15,626 bases of DNA from Alphaproteobacteria bacterium (GCA_030831135.1 JAURLR010000358.1:1-15626), one strand, 5' to 3'; counted from the stretch's first letter, positions 1 to 10,038 are shown. Numbers and translations: made by a program. Notes: generated by a model from the letters alone, not told the origin.

Positions 1-1230
1 CGGCTTGAACGCCGATCCCGGCTGCCGCAAGGCTGTCGTGACCCGGTTGAACTGGCTCGCGCTGTAGCGTTTGCCGCCGACCATGGCGAGAACAGCCCCG
101 TCGTCACGCAGGGCCACAAGCGCGACCTGCGCGCCCTTGGAATCGATTCCGGCGACCGCAGCCTCGGCCAGTGCCTGCAGGCGGGGATCCAGAGTTGTTT
201 CAACCGACAAGTCAGCCCCGCGGCGCCCCGCATAACCGGCCGCACGGTCGAGAACCCAGTCGGCGAAATACCGGCGGGTCTCGCCCGCCACGCGCGGGCG
301 GGGCGTTGCTGCATTGCCGCGCCCCGGCTGCCGGGTCCGAGCAATGGTTTGGGCTTCTTCGGGTTTGAGATATCCCGCATCCACCATGGCCGAAAGAACC
401 GTCACCGCACGATTGTGCGCCGCAGCCGCATCATTGTCCGGGTTCAGGCGCGAGGGCGCGCGCAGCAAACCCGCCAGGACGGCGGCCTGATAGGTGTCCA
501 CATCGCGCGCTGACGTCCCGAAAAACCTCTGGGCGGCAGCTTCCACACCATATGTGCCCGCGCCCAGGTAAACCCGGTTCAGGTAGATGGTGAGGAGCTC
601 ATCCTTCTCGAACTTGTGTTCAAGTGCGAGAGCGAGAATCAACTCCTTGATCTTGCGGTTGAGCGAACGCTCGGGCGTCAGGAACAGATTTTTCGCCAAT
701 TGCTGGGTCAGGGTCGAACCGCCCTGCACCACGCCCCCGGCCAGAACATTGGCTACGGTCGCCCGCAACAACCCTCGCACATCCACGCCGGGATGCTCGA
801 AAAACCGCCGGTCCTCAATCGCGATAACCGCCTGCACCAGCTCAGGCGGCAATTCGTTGACGGTTAGCCGCTGGCCGTACAAGTCACCATAACCCGCGAC
901 CAGAGAACCATCGGCCGCCAGGATCGTGACCCCCGGGCGGCGGGTCTTTTCGGCTGCCGGGGCCAGTTCCTCGACGGACGGCAAATCCCAGGCAAACCAG
1001 ACCAGAACACCGCCAAGGACGAGGGTGCCCCAGATCCCAAGCACCAGCGACCATTTGGTCGCCCGCCACAGCAGGCTCGACCGTTGTTCGGCAGGTGCCT
1101 TCTTGGTTATGGCGGATTTCGCCGATCCCCGGCGCCCCCGCGGGGCGGGTCTGGCAGCCTTGCCACGGGGTTTGGAACCGGCTTTGCTGTTGGATTTGCC
1201 GTTGGGCTTACGTGATGGTGTCTTGCTCAT
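1..1230 (-). CDS. class A penicillin-binding protein (GT51 transglycosylase/transpeptidase), 3' part cut by window edge
   Basis: This is a bifunctional peptidoglycan synthase: it polymerises glycan strands from lipid II and cross-links stem peptides on the periplasmic face of the inner membrane. My translation from the ATG at 1228-1230 gives 410 residues without a stop to position 1. Residues 1-50 are a very Lys/Arg/Pro-rich cytoplasmic tail. Residues about 58-80 form one transmembrane anchor. The GT51 domain (about 95-270) has the catalytic-Glu motif IEDRRFFEHPGVD (138-150) and QGGSTLTQQLAKN (169-181). A short linker leads to the transpeptidase domain, which begins near LSVETTLDPRLQ (341-352). 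The visible part ends at QPGSAFKP, which contains the SxxK active-site serine (S406, K409). The KTG motif and C-terminus lie outside the window. The start is 57 bp downstream of the gyrB stop on the same strand, with only a weak upstream AGG, so cotranscription with gyrB is possible. The exact PBP1 subclass is not decided. Confidence 0.93.
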   Translation of the reverse strand, partial: MSKTPSRKPNGKSNSKAGSKPRGKAARPAPRGRRGSAKSAITKKAPAEQRSSLLWRATKWSLVLGIWGTLVLGGVLVWFAWDLPSVEELAPAAEKTRRPGVTILAADGSLVAGYGDLYGQRLTVNELPPELVQAVIAIEDRRFFEHPGVDVRGLLRATVANVLAGGVVQGGSTLTQQLAKNLFLTPERSLNRKIKELILALALEHKFEKDELLTIYLNRVYLGAGTYGVEAAAQRFFGTSARDVDTYQAAVLAGLLRAPSRLNPDNDAAAAHNRAVTVLSAMVDAGYLKPEEAQTIARTRQPGRGNAATPRPRVAGETRRYFADWVLDRAAGYAGRRGADLSVETTLDPRLQALAEAAVAGIDSKGAQVALVALRDDGAVLAMVGGKRYSASQFNRVTTALRQPGSAFKP

Positions 1231-1287
1231 GGGCGCGGAACCTGACCCACAGGCGGGGCAGAATTGTGGCGAAACACCAGCCGAATC

Positions 1288-3777
<2,490 letters not shown>

Positions 3778-4992
3778 TCAGATCGAACTGACACGACCGG
3801 ATGAAACTTCAAAAATCTGTGCCTGTCCGGCAAAGGCCTCAAACAGACTGGTGTCCGTACCTGTCAGCCAGGCCTGTGCGCCAAGGCCGAGGATACGTTC
3901 GGCCAAAGCCGCGCGGCGGCCTTCATCGAGATGGGCCGCGACCTCGTCGAGCAGGATCACCGGCGTGGCACCGCGTGCCAAACCCAGCAAACGGGCATGG
4001 GCGAGAACAATGGCGATCAAAAGCGCCTTCTGCTCGCCCGTCGAACACAGGGCCGCCGCCATATCCTTGCCGCGGTGGTGGACAGCCAGATCGCTGCGAT
4101 GCGCGCCATGAAGGGCACGGCCAGCCTCACCGTCGCGCGCGCGACCTCGGGCCAGAACTTCCCGAAGGCGGTCTTCGGCGTCCAGTGCGGGTCCGTGATC
4201 GAGCCAGGATTCGACTTCACCCTCGAAGGCCAGCCCGGCACGCGGGAACGGCGCTTCACGCAAACTTTCCTCGACCGCAATCGCGGCATTCAGCCGGGCC
4301 ACAACCTCACGCCGGGCGGCGGCCAGGGCAACACCGGTGGCCGCCATGGTTTCTTCTTCGACGGCCAGCCAGGCCGTGTCACCCACATTGTCGCGCAGCA
4401 AACGCTGACGTCCCCGCATGGCCTGCTCGTAAGTGGCCAACCGGCGGGCGTGTTCGGCATCAAAACCGTAGACCATCCGGTCCACGAACTGGCGGCGCGC
4501 GGTGCCACCCTCCATGAACAGCCGATCCATATCCGGCGTCAGCCAGACCACGCAAAGATGTTCGGCAAAAGCCGCCTGTCCGCGTGCCGGCTCGCCGTCA
4601 ATGCGGACGGCGCGGCGGGTGGCACCGCCAGTGGCACGCGCTTCGAGACCGGTCCCCAGGGACGTGGTGCCGCCAGCGCCCGAGACCTGAATCGCTGCCG
4701 CCCAGCCAGACGCCGAAACACCTGACGACATCCGTGCGACTTCGGGCAGAGGCGCTTTGCGAATACCGCGCCCGGGCGCGAAAAACGACAGGGCTTCCAG
4801 CAGATTGGTCTTTCCGGCCCCGTTTGAACCGGTAAGCACCACAGGGCCCGGCCCGACATCGAGGCGAAGCGCGGCGTAGTTCCGGAAACCGGTCAGGTCC
4901 AGACGGGACACATGGGCAGCACCCGATCGCGACGTGGCTTCAGGTAGAACAGAACCTGAATCGAAGTCTGGGCTGGTGGTGATTGTCACCAT
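3778..4992 (-). CDS. recF: DNA replication/repair protein RecF
   Basis: RecF is an SMC-like ATPase that, with RecO and RecR, loads RecA at gaps on stalled replication forks. The 404-residue protein has the N-terminal motif LDLTGFRNYA (31-40), Walker A GSNGAGKT (55-62), the ABC signature CSTGEQKALL (316-325), Walker B PVILLDE (344-350) followed by AAHLD (352-356), and the late TGTD (378-381). The canonical RecF start would fall close to residue 28-30, so this reading carries an extra N-terminal segment of about 27 residues that is Ser/Thr-rich. A GTG at codon 28 is an alternative start. The ATG used here lies only 6 bp after the dnaN stop, with a weak AGGCG upstream, which suggests translational coupling to dnaN. 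Function is secure; the exact start is less so. Confidence 0.96.
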   Translation of the reverse strand: MVTITTSPDFDSGSVLPEATSRSGAAHVSRLDLTGFRNYAALRLDVGPGPVVLTGSNGAGKTNLLEALSFFAPGRGIRKAPLPEVARMSSGVSASGWAAAIQVSGAGGTTSLGTGLEARATGGATRRAVRIDGEPARGQAAFAEHLCVVWLTPDMDRLFMEGGTARRQFVDRMVYGFDAEHARRLATYEQAMRGRQRLLRDNVGDTAWLAVEEETMAATGVALAAARREVVARLNAAIAVEESLREAPFPRAGLAFEGEVESWLDHGPALDAEDRLREVLARGRARDGEAGRALHGAHRSDLAVHHRGKDMAAALCSTGEQKALLIAIVLAHARLLGLARGATPVILLDEVAAHLDEGRRAALAERILGLGAQAWLTGTDTSLFEAFAGQAQIFEVSSGRVSSI

Positions 4993-4998
4993 GCACGC

Positions 4999-6117
4999 CT
5001 AAACGCGCATCGGCATAAGCACATAAAGCGCGCTCATATCGCCGCCATCGCGCACAATGGTCGGCGATGAAGCATCCGCAAACACAAATTCGGCGCCGTC
5101 ACTTTCGATCTGCGCGGTGATATCCAGAAGGTAGCGTGAGTTGAACCCGATCTCGATCAGATCGTGGGCGAAACTCACCTCAAGCTCCTCGGTCGCACTT
5201 CCGTTCTCGGCACTGGTCGCCGAAAGGGTCAGAAGACCATTCCCGACCGCTAGCTTGATGGCCCGGCTTTTCTCCGACGAAATCGTCGAGACACGATCCA
5301 CAGCCTGCGCGAATGTGCCCCGGTCCACAGACAGGATCTTGTCATTGCCGACCGGGATGACCCGCTCATAGTCAGGGAAGGTGCCGTCGATCAGCTTGGA
5401 CGTCAGCACAGCGTCATCGAAGGTCATGCGAATTCGCGTATCGGACAGGGCGATCTCGATCGGGTCGGTTGTCTCGTCGATCAGCTTGCGCAATTCGCCG
5501 ATGGCCTTTCGTGGCACGATCACACCAGGCATGCCTTCACCGCCACTGGGCATCGGCAGTTGCACCCGCGCGAGCCGGTGCCCATCCGTGGCAACCGCGC
5601 GCAGCACACTGGCGCCTTCATGATCTGCGGCATGGAGATAGATGCCGTTCAGATAATAGCGGGTTTCTTCAGTCGACACGGCGAAACGCGTGCGGTCCAC
5701 AAGCGTGCGCAACTCTTCGGCTTCCAGCGAGAAGGTGTTGGGCAAGTCGCCGCCGCTCATGGTCGGGAAATCCTCAACCGGCAGGGTCGCCAGGCTGAAC
5801 TTGGAACGGCCGGCACGGATCAGCAACTGGGCCGCCGAGGCATCCGTCTCGATTTCGACCTGCGCCCCGTCAGGGAGCTTGCGGACGATATCATAGAGCG
5901 TATGGGCCGGCGCGGTCGTGGCACCCGCCTGACCGATCTCGGCTGGAACGGTTTCCGTAATCGCCAGATCCATATCCGTCGCCGTAAGGGTCAACGCGCC
6001 GTTCTGGCCATCCAGCAGGACATTGGCAAGAATCGGGATGGTGTTGCGACGCTCAACAACGCTTTGCACATGGGCCAGCGCTTTGAGGAGGGTCGCGCGC
6101 TCTATCGTCAGCTTCAT
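4999..6117 (-). CDS. dnaN: DNA polymerase III beta sliding clamp
   Basis: DnaN forms the ring-shaped dimer that tethers DNA polymerase III to DNA and recruits MutS, ligase and Hda-type partners. I start it at the ATG 6115-6117, giving 372 residues beginning MKLTIERATLLKALAHVQ. That is the conserved clamp N-terminus and a normal family length. The frame stays open upstream to 6291, but that extension does not resemble clamps. GAGGAA (6127-6132 on the plus strand) sits 9 nt before the chosen ATG. The family motif NTIPILANVLLD is near residue 30, and the C-terminus YVLMPMRV closely matches the usual MPMRL ending that completes the partner-binding cleft. It is preceded by its own likely promoter (6247-6275) and followed after 6 bp by recF. 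Confidence 0.98.
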   Translation of the reverse strand: MKLTIERATLLKALAHVQSVVERRNTIPILANVLLDGQNGALTLTATDMDLAITETVPAEIGQAGATTAPAHTLYDIVRKLPDGAQVEIETDASAAQLLIRAGRSKFSLATLPVEDFPTMSGGDLPNTFSLEAEELRTLVDRTRFAVSTEETRYYLNGIYLHAADHEGASVLRAVATDGHRLARVQLPMPSGGEGMPGVIVPRKAIGELRKLIDETTDPIEIALSDTRIRMTFDDAVLTSKLIDGTFPDYERVIPVGNDKILSVDRGTFAQAVDRVSTISSEKSRAIKLAVGNGLLTLSATSAENGSATEELEVSFAHDLIEIGFNSRYLLDITAQIESDGAEFVFADASSPTIVRDGGDMSALYVLMPMRV

Positions 6118-6126
6118 TCTTTTTTG

Positions 6127-6132
6127 TTCCTC
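6127..6132 (-). promoter_or_regulatory. ribosome binding site that decides the dnaN start
   Basis: On the minus strand this reads GAGGAA, followed by a 9-nt A-rich spacer and the ATG at 6115-6117. The in-frame codons further upstream lack such a site. It therefore fixes the start of dnaN at MKLTIE. Confidence 0.75.
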
Positions 6133-6246
6133 TGTGTCCCCGGTCATACGGATGGTGGAGGTTCGGGATAATCTCCAGACCATCCCGGAGGCCTTTCTCG
6201 AAGGCCCGGAATTCCGATGAATCCGTGAGAATTCTGACAGTGGTTC

Positions 6247-6275
6247 AGTATAGCAAAACGATGGTGATTCGTCAG
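6247..6275 (-). promoter_or_regulatory. dnaN: candidate housekeeping-sigma promoter for dnaN
   Basis: On the minus strand, CTGACG (-35, 6270-6275) and TATACT (-10, 6247-6252) are separated by exactly 17 nt. They match the consensus hexamers at 4/6 and 5/6 positions. Transcription would begin near 6240, giving a leader of about 120 nt before dnaN. A GANTC site (GATTC, 6266-6270) touches the -35 hexamer, and a second (GAATC, 6219-6223) lies in the leader. A short hairpin overlaps the upstream edge. The assignment rests on consensus matching only. Confidence 0.5.
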
Positions 6276-6288
6276 GCCTTTCGGCCTG
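6273..6288. repeat. perfect 6-bp inverted repeat upstream of dnaN
   Basis: CAGGCC and GGCCTG flank a 4-nt loop (TTTC on plus, GAAA on minus). The minus-strand RNA would carry a GNRA-type tetraloop. It lies between dnaA and the candidate dnaN promoter and overlaps the promoter's -35 side. It could be part of the dnaA 3' end structure or an operator. No T-run follows it on the minus strand, so it is not a classical terminator. Confidence 0.4.
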
Positions 6289-6363
6289 CACATCACACCG
6301 GAGGCAGGATAAATCGTTTCGCTATTTCAACAGGTTAGAGAAACCCCTCCGCAAAGCGGTGGA

Positions 6364-7803
6364 TCAAATCTCCAGCATGCGGCGCAACAGCTCCACATCT
6401 TCGTTGAATCCGGTGTCCGCCGAGCGCAATTCCTCGACCTTCCGCACCGCGTGCATCACCGTCGTGTGATCCCGTCCGCCGAATTTCCGGCCGATTTCGG
6501 GCAGCGACCGTGACGTCAGCTGTTTGGCCAGATACATCGCCACCTGACGCGGGCGCGCGACGGCACGCGCACGCCGTGCGGAATGCATGTCGGCAAGGCG
6601 AATGTTGAAATGCTCTGCCACGCGCTTCTGGATTTCCTCGATCGTCACCCGACGATCATTGGCCCGCAGAAGGTCGTGCAGGACATCCTGCGTGGTCTCC
6701 AGGGTCACCGCGCGCCCCACAAGAGTGGCATGGGCGACGATGCGATTCAGGGCACCCTCCAGCTCGCGCACATTCGACGTGATCTTGTGGGCCAGGAATT
6801 CGAGCACCTTGTCCGGGATATCGGCCCCGGTCTGCTCGGATTTGGCCATCAGAATGCCGAGCCGCAGCTCATAATCCGTCGGATGGATATCGGCCACCAG
6901 CCCGCACCCAAGACGCGACCGCAGGCGTTCTTCCATGCCCTCGAGATCAGACGGCGACTTGTCGGCCGACACGATGATCTGACGATTCTGGTCCACCAGC
7001 GCATTGAAGGTATGGAAGAATTCTTCCTGGGTGGAATCCTTGCCCGCGATGAACTGGATATCGTCGATCATCAGCACGTCAACGGAGCGGAACTGCTCCT
7101 TGAAATCCATGATGGTGCGATACCGCAGCGCGCGAATGAACTGATACATGAACTTTTCAGCCGACATATAGAGGACGCGCCGACCCGGCTCGCGCTCCGT
7201 GATATGCCAGGCAATGGCGTGCATCAGATGGGTCTTGCCCAGACCAACACCGCCATAGATGAACAACGGATTGAACGGCACTGTCTTGGATTCGGCCACA
7301 CGCCGGGCGGCAGCATGACCCAGCTCGTTCGAGCGACCCACGACAAAGTTCGAAAACTTGAAGCGTGCATCGATCACCGCGCGCACGTCTTCGAGCGCAG
7401 GATCACCACCCGCAGGCATGGTCGAAGAGGCCATCGATCCGCCATTGGCACCACGCGGCGCGGCTTCGGATTCGACGCGTTGCGCGAGGGGCTGGCGCGG
7501 CGGCGCACCGGCAGGCTGCACAATCGTCTGCGTCGGCTCCACGATGACCTCGACCGTCTTGACGCCGTCATTCTGCGCCGCCCACAACTCGCCCAGGCGT
7601 TCGGCGTAATTCTGCTCGATCCAGTCCCGCATGAACCGGGTCGGGACGGCAACGCGCAGCCGCCCCCCATGGAAGTCCCCCAGCGTCAGCGGCTTGAGCC
7701 AACTGTTGAAAGCTGCATCACCGACATCGGACCGCAACTGTGCACGCACCCGCGCCCACTGTTCGGTCAACGATCCGTCGGTTTGCCCCCACTGCTCTCC
7801 CAT
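6364..7803 (-). CDS. dnaA: chromosomal replication initiator protein DnaA
   Basis: DnaA is the AAA+ ATPase that binds DnaA boxes, melts oriC and recruits the DnaB helicase. With the ATG at 7801-7803 the protein has 479 residues. Domain I (about 12-90) contains AFNSWLKPL. A Pro/Ala-rich linker (about 91-140) is followed by the AAA+ core with FVVGRSNELGHAAA (153-166), Walker A GGVGLGKT (184-191) and Walker B MIDDIQF (245-251). The C-terminal DNA-binding domain carries RPRQVAMYLAKQLT (417-430) and the DnaA signature GGRDHTTVMHA (442-452). The frame is open 11 codons further, to an ATG at 7834-7836. I prefer 7803 because the extra residues are hydrophobic and unlike DnaA and because GGAG (7815-7818) precedes the inner ATG, although its 11-nt spacing is long. 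It is separated from rpsT by the gene-free AT-rich stretch and is followed by dnaN. Confidence 0.98.
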   Translation of the reverse strand: MGEQWGQTDGSLTEQWARVRAQLRSDVGDAAFNSWLKPLTLGDFHGGRLRVAVPTRFMRDWIEQNYAERLGELWAAQNDGVKTVEVIVEPTQTIVQPAGAPPRQPLAQRVESEAAPRGANGGSMASSTMPAGGDPALEDVRAVIDARFKFSNFVVGRSNELGHAAARRVAESKTVPFNPLFIYGGVGLGKTHLMHAIAWHITEREPGRRVLYMSAEKFMYQFIRALRYRTIMDFKEQFRSVDVLMIDDIQFIAGKDSTQEEFFHTFNALVDQNRQIIVSADKSPSDLEGMEERLRSRLGCGLVADIHPTDYELRLGILMAKSEQTGADIPDKVLEFLAHKITSNVRELEGALNRIVAHATLVGRAVTLETTQDVLHDLLRANDRRVTIEEIQKRVAEHFNIRLADMHSARRARAVARPRQVAMYLAKQLTSRSLPEIGRKFGGRDHTTVMHAVRKVEELRSADTGFNEDVELLRRMLEI

Positions 7804-8384
7804 CTGGCGAAACACTCCATAAAAAATCAAATTCATTCTTCAATACGCGGCCCCGCCAGGAAACCCTCACGCATCACGACCGTTCAACGGTGGCACCTGC
7901 CCGATTGCAGAAGCCGCCTGATACCTGTTTTTGGACAACACACAATGTCGTCGGCGAAACACCTCCAAGGACACGCCACTGTCCACCCCCACCGCTCAAG
8001 AGAACCCCGAAGAGCACTCGGCGCACGACCCAAAACGAAAGCACTTGTGTAGAAAAAACCCGGATAGAGACGTTACAACCAACTCGATCAGCAGCCGCAT
8101 TATTGTATCAAGAATTACTCTATTTTACCTGATATTTGCGGATTATTACTTGCGGTTGGAAAAAATATCTCGGGAGGACTGGGGTTTATTGAATTGTCCT
8201 AATCTCTCTAAGTTTTCTCTCGTAATGGATGTCGAATTTGCCGACCGAGTATTTTGTTTTATTATTTCTCGATCCTGAAAGGCGAGTAGAAGATAACGTG
8301 ACAGGACCAAGGCTGCAACTGGTCAAACGACAGAATCTATAAAAAACACGAAAATTTCGTCGGTCTCCGGCGACCAATCCACAA
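7804..8384. other. gene-free dnaA upstream region with AT-rich core (candidate oriC-like or dnaA control region)
   Basis: No convincing gene lies here. The GC content drops sharply: by hand count 8101-8280 is 63/180 GC (35%), and the flanking 60-bp lines 8041-8100 and 8281-8340 are 48%. TTGCGG occurs twice, 14 bp apart (8136-8141, 8150-8155), and ATTACT twice (8114-8119, 8145-8150). I found no exact TTATCCACA. The closest sites are TTCTACACA on the minus strand (8046-8054) and CAATCCACA (8375-8383), each differing at two positions. There is one GANTC (8333-8337). No TTAA-N7-TTAA (CtrA-type) site was seen. The dnaA promoter must lie in this stretch, but I cannot assign good -35/-10 hexamers. 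An origin function is inference; many alphaproteobacteria have oriC near hemE instead. Confidence 0.45.
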
Positions 8385-8387
8385 ACG

Positions 8388-8411
8388 AAAACCGCGCCCG
8401 ATCGGGCGCGG
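8388..8411 (-). terminator. rho-independent terminator after rpsT
   Basis: A 20-bp perfect palindrome (8392-8411, half-site CCGCGCCCGA) forms a very GC-rich hairpin. On the minus strand it is followed directly by TTTT (8388-8391) and then CGTTTG. It lies about 29 bp past the rpsT stop, in the right place and orientation to end that transcript before the dnaA upstream region. On the plus strand no T-run follows it. Confidence 0.8.
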
Positions 8412-8439
8412 CTCGAAAAAACTCAAAGGCTCTGGTGGG

Positions 8440-8703
8440 TTAGGCCATGGCCTTGATACGCTTTGACAGGCGCGACAGTTTCCGTGCAACCGTGTTGGCA
8501 TGCATGACGCCTTTTTGCGCGCCACGATGCAGTTCCGGCTGGGCCGACTTCAATGCGTCGCGCGCGGCCGTCTTGTCACCAGATGCGATGGCCGTCTCGA
8601 CCTTCTTCACGCTGGTGCGGACCCGACCGAGCCGGTCGCCATTGATTACCGTGCGGCGTTCGGCCCTGCGAATGCGCGTCTTTGCAGAATGATGATTGGC
8701 CAT
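8440..8703 (-). CDS. rpsT: 30S ribosomal protein S20
   Basis: S20 is a primary 16S rRNA-binding protein of the small subunit. The 87-residue product begins [17 protein letters not shown] and is rich in Lys, Arg and Ala, with the helical pattern and length typical of bS20. The conserved segment with [16 protein letters not shown] and [16 protein letters not shown] is intact. It has its own strong promoter (8738-8766) and a clear terminator (8388-8411), so it is probably a single-gene transcript. rpsT beside dnaA is a recurrent alphaproteobacterial arrangement. Confidence 0.98.
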   Translation of the reverse strand: MANHHSAKTRIRRAERRTVINGDRLGRVRTSVKKVETAIASGDKTAARDALKSAQPELHRGAQKGVMHANTVARKLSRLSKRIKAMA

Positions 8704-8737
8704 GCTTGTTCTCGAATTCGTTTAGGAGTGGCGGCAG

Positions 8738-8766
8738 CATATAGACCTGCCTCAATGGGGCGTCAA
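8738..8766 (-). promoter_or_regulatory. rpsT: strong sigma-70-type promoter of rpsT
   Basis: On the minus strand TTGACG (8761-8766) and TATATG (8738-8743) are separated by exactly 17 nt, the best promoter match in the window. Transcription would start near 8731, leaving a leader of about 28 nt before the rpsT ATG. This fits a highly expressed ribosomal protein gene. Confidence 0.75.
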
Positions 8767-8785
8767 GGCGCAAACAATTGGAATT

Positions 8786-8806
8786 CCGGCGCGTTTCCCG
8801 CGCCGG
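8786..8806 (-). terminator. stem-loop after the enoyl-CoA hydratase gene
   Basis: CCGGCGCG and CGCGCCGG form a perfect 8-bp stem with a 5-nt loop, starting about 10 bp past the hydratase stop. Downstream on the minus strand the sequence is AT-rich (AATTCCAATTGTTTG) but has no uninterrupted T-run. It is therefore a probable weak or factor-assisted terminator that separates the mutM cluster from the rpsT promoter. Confidence 0.5.
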
Positions 8807-8815
8807 CACCCCAAT

Positions 8816-9592
8816 CTAGCGATGCCTGAAGTTCGGCTGACGCTTCTCGGCAAAGGCGGCCATGCCTTCTTTCTGGTCCTCGGTGGCAAAGGTCGAGTGG
8901 AAAACCCGGCGCTCAAACCTCACACCCTCCGCCAAAGTGGTCTCATAGGCCCGGTTTACCGCTTCTTTTGCCAACATCACAACCGGACGGGAGAGATCAC
9001 AGATCGTCCCGGCGGTCTTGATCGCATCTTCCATCAGATCGGCGGCGGGCACGACACGGCTGACCAGCCCGGACCGCTCGGCCTCCTCGGCATTCATCAT
9101 CCGGCCGGTCAGAATCATTTCCATCGCCTTGGATTTTCCCACAAAACGCGTCAGGCGCTGGGTGCCGCCCGCGCCGGGAATGGTACCGATGGTGATCTCC
9201 GGCTGGCCGAACTTGGCCGTGTCGGCCGCGATGATGAAGTCACACATCATGGCGAGCTCACACCCGCCGCCGAGCGCATACCCGGCCACAGCCGCGATGA
9301 CCGGCTTGCGGCAGACAGTGACACGCTCCCAGCCATCGGTAATGAAGTCCTCGAGATAGGCGTCCATATAGGATTTGCCCGCCATCTCCTTGATATCCGC
9401 GCCAGCCGCAAAGGCCTTTTCCGAACCTGTCAGGACGATCGCGCCAATATTGTCATCGGCCTCAAAATCGTCAAAGGCACGGCCCAGCTCGGCGATCAAT
9501 GCATCACAAAGCGCATTCAGGGCTTTCGGGCGATTGAGCCGGACAATGCCGACATGACCCTGGGATTCGACTTCGATGTTCTCATAGGCCAT
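8816..9592 (-). CDS. enoyl-CoA hydratase (crotonase superfamily)
   Basis: This enzyme hydrates 2-trans-enoyl-CoA to 3-hydroxyacyl-CoA in fatty-acid or branched-chain acyl-CoA breakdown in the cytoplasm. The 258 residues span a complete crotonase fold. [10 protein letters not shown] (61-70) and [15 protein letters not shown] (105-119) supply the oxyanion hole and first catalytic Glu (E112). [20 protein letters not shown] (128-147) supplies the second Glu (E132). The C-terminal helix ends [10 protein letters not shown], the usual ending for short-chain hydratases. The ATG has a strong AAGGAGG (9598-9604) with a 5-nt spacer. It lies 53 bp after the small exported-protein gene and is probably cotranscribed with it and mutM. 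Both glutamates are present, so hydratase activity is favoured over an isomerase or inactive paralogue; the physiological substrate cannot be read from the sequence. Confidence 0.95.
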   Translation of the reverse strand: MAYENIEVESQGHVGIVRLNRPKALNALCDALIAELGRAFDDFEADDNIGAIVLTGSEKAFAAGADIKEMAGKSYMDAYLEDFITDGWERVTVCRKPVIAAVAGYALGGGCELAMMCDFIIAADTAKFGQPEITIGTIPGAGGTQRLTRFVGKSKAMEMILTGRMMNAEEAERSGLVSRVVPAADLMEDAIKTAGTICDLSRPVVMLAKEAVNRAYETTLAEGVRFERRVFHSTFATEDQKEGMAAFAEKRQPNFRHR

Positions 9593-9645
9593 GGGGGCCT
9601 CCTTGGTTTGAATTCGTGTGTGGCGAACCAGCCTGCGCGCGCCGG

Positions 9646-10035
9646 TCAGTCTATCGGGGCAATCGAGAAGCGGACCACCACGGGCGGGCCGTCAGGCGTG
9701 ATCTGGATTGCAAGGCTTTCGCCATTGCGCTCCCAGAGCGCGGGGCCACGCGGCACCCAGCCGAGCCCCGGCAGGGTCTGGGTGTAGAATCCGCGCACAT
9801 CCTGAGGCGTCGTGTCGCCCGCCGCTGCGGCTTCGACGATCCGCCCGGCCGGCTTGTCAAAGGAAACCCGTGCATTGGGGTCTTCGAACAGGCCCGGTGC
9901 GAGTGGCAGGTCATCGATATCAGCCAGATAGGTGGATTCGGCCTTGGTCGGACCAACAAGGCCCGGACCTGTCAGCAGAAACAGGGCGGTCGCGATCCCG
10001 AGCAATTTTGTGCGTAGCAGCATTGCCCCGCTCAT
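9646..10035 (-). CDS. small predicted exported protein of unknown function
   Basis: I do not recognise a named family. The 129-residue product starts [13 protein letters not shown] and has a classic signal peptide: one Arg and one Lys, then the hydrophobic run [13 protein letters not shown], with likely cleavage near PTKA-ES (residue 32-33). The mature part of about 97 residues contains [38 protein letters not shown] and a C-terminal strand with [10 protein letters not shown]. This is consistent with a small secreted alpha/beta domain. It has no cysteines, so it is not a lipoprotein. The ATG comes 3 bp after the mutM stop, which implies translational coupling; an inner ATG at codon 5 (10021-10023) is an alternative start. 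From memory, similar small proteins sit between mutM and the hydratase in other alphaproteobacteria, but I could not verify this. Confidence 0.85.
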   Translation of the reverse strand: MSGAMLLRTKLLGIATALFLLTGPGLVGPTKAESTYLADIDDLPLAPGLFEDPNARVSFDKPAGRIVEAAAAGDTTPQDVRGFYTQTLPGLGWVPRGPALWERNGESLAIQITPDGPPVVVRFSIAPID

Positions 10036-10038
10036 AGC

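Noticed and set aside
6160..6320. TTATCC half-sites (TTATCCCGA, TTATCCTGC on the minus strand) as DnaA boxes before dnaN
   Set aside because: Both lack the CACA core of the DnaA box and match only the first six positions, which is expected by chance.
6301..6363. possible dnaA terminator with a CCACCGC/GCGGAGG stem past the dnaA stop
   Set aside because: The stem has a central mismatch and only GGTTTCTC follows, so it is too weak to call.
6583..8052. 489-codon open frame on the plus strand opposite dnaA
   Set aside because: It is the complement of an unmistakable dnaA. Its product is His/Arg-rich with no recognisable domain, as expected for antisense frames in GC-rich DNA.
7931..8278. 115-codon plus-strand frame in the gap upstream of dnaA
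   Set aside because: Its first half lacks codon bias and the second half is the AT-rich island read through. It has no convincing ribosome binding site or family resemblance, so it is more likely chance than a gene.
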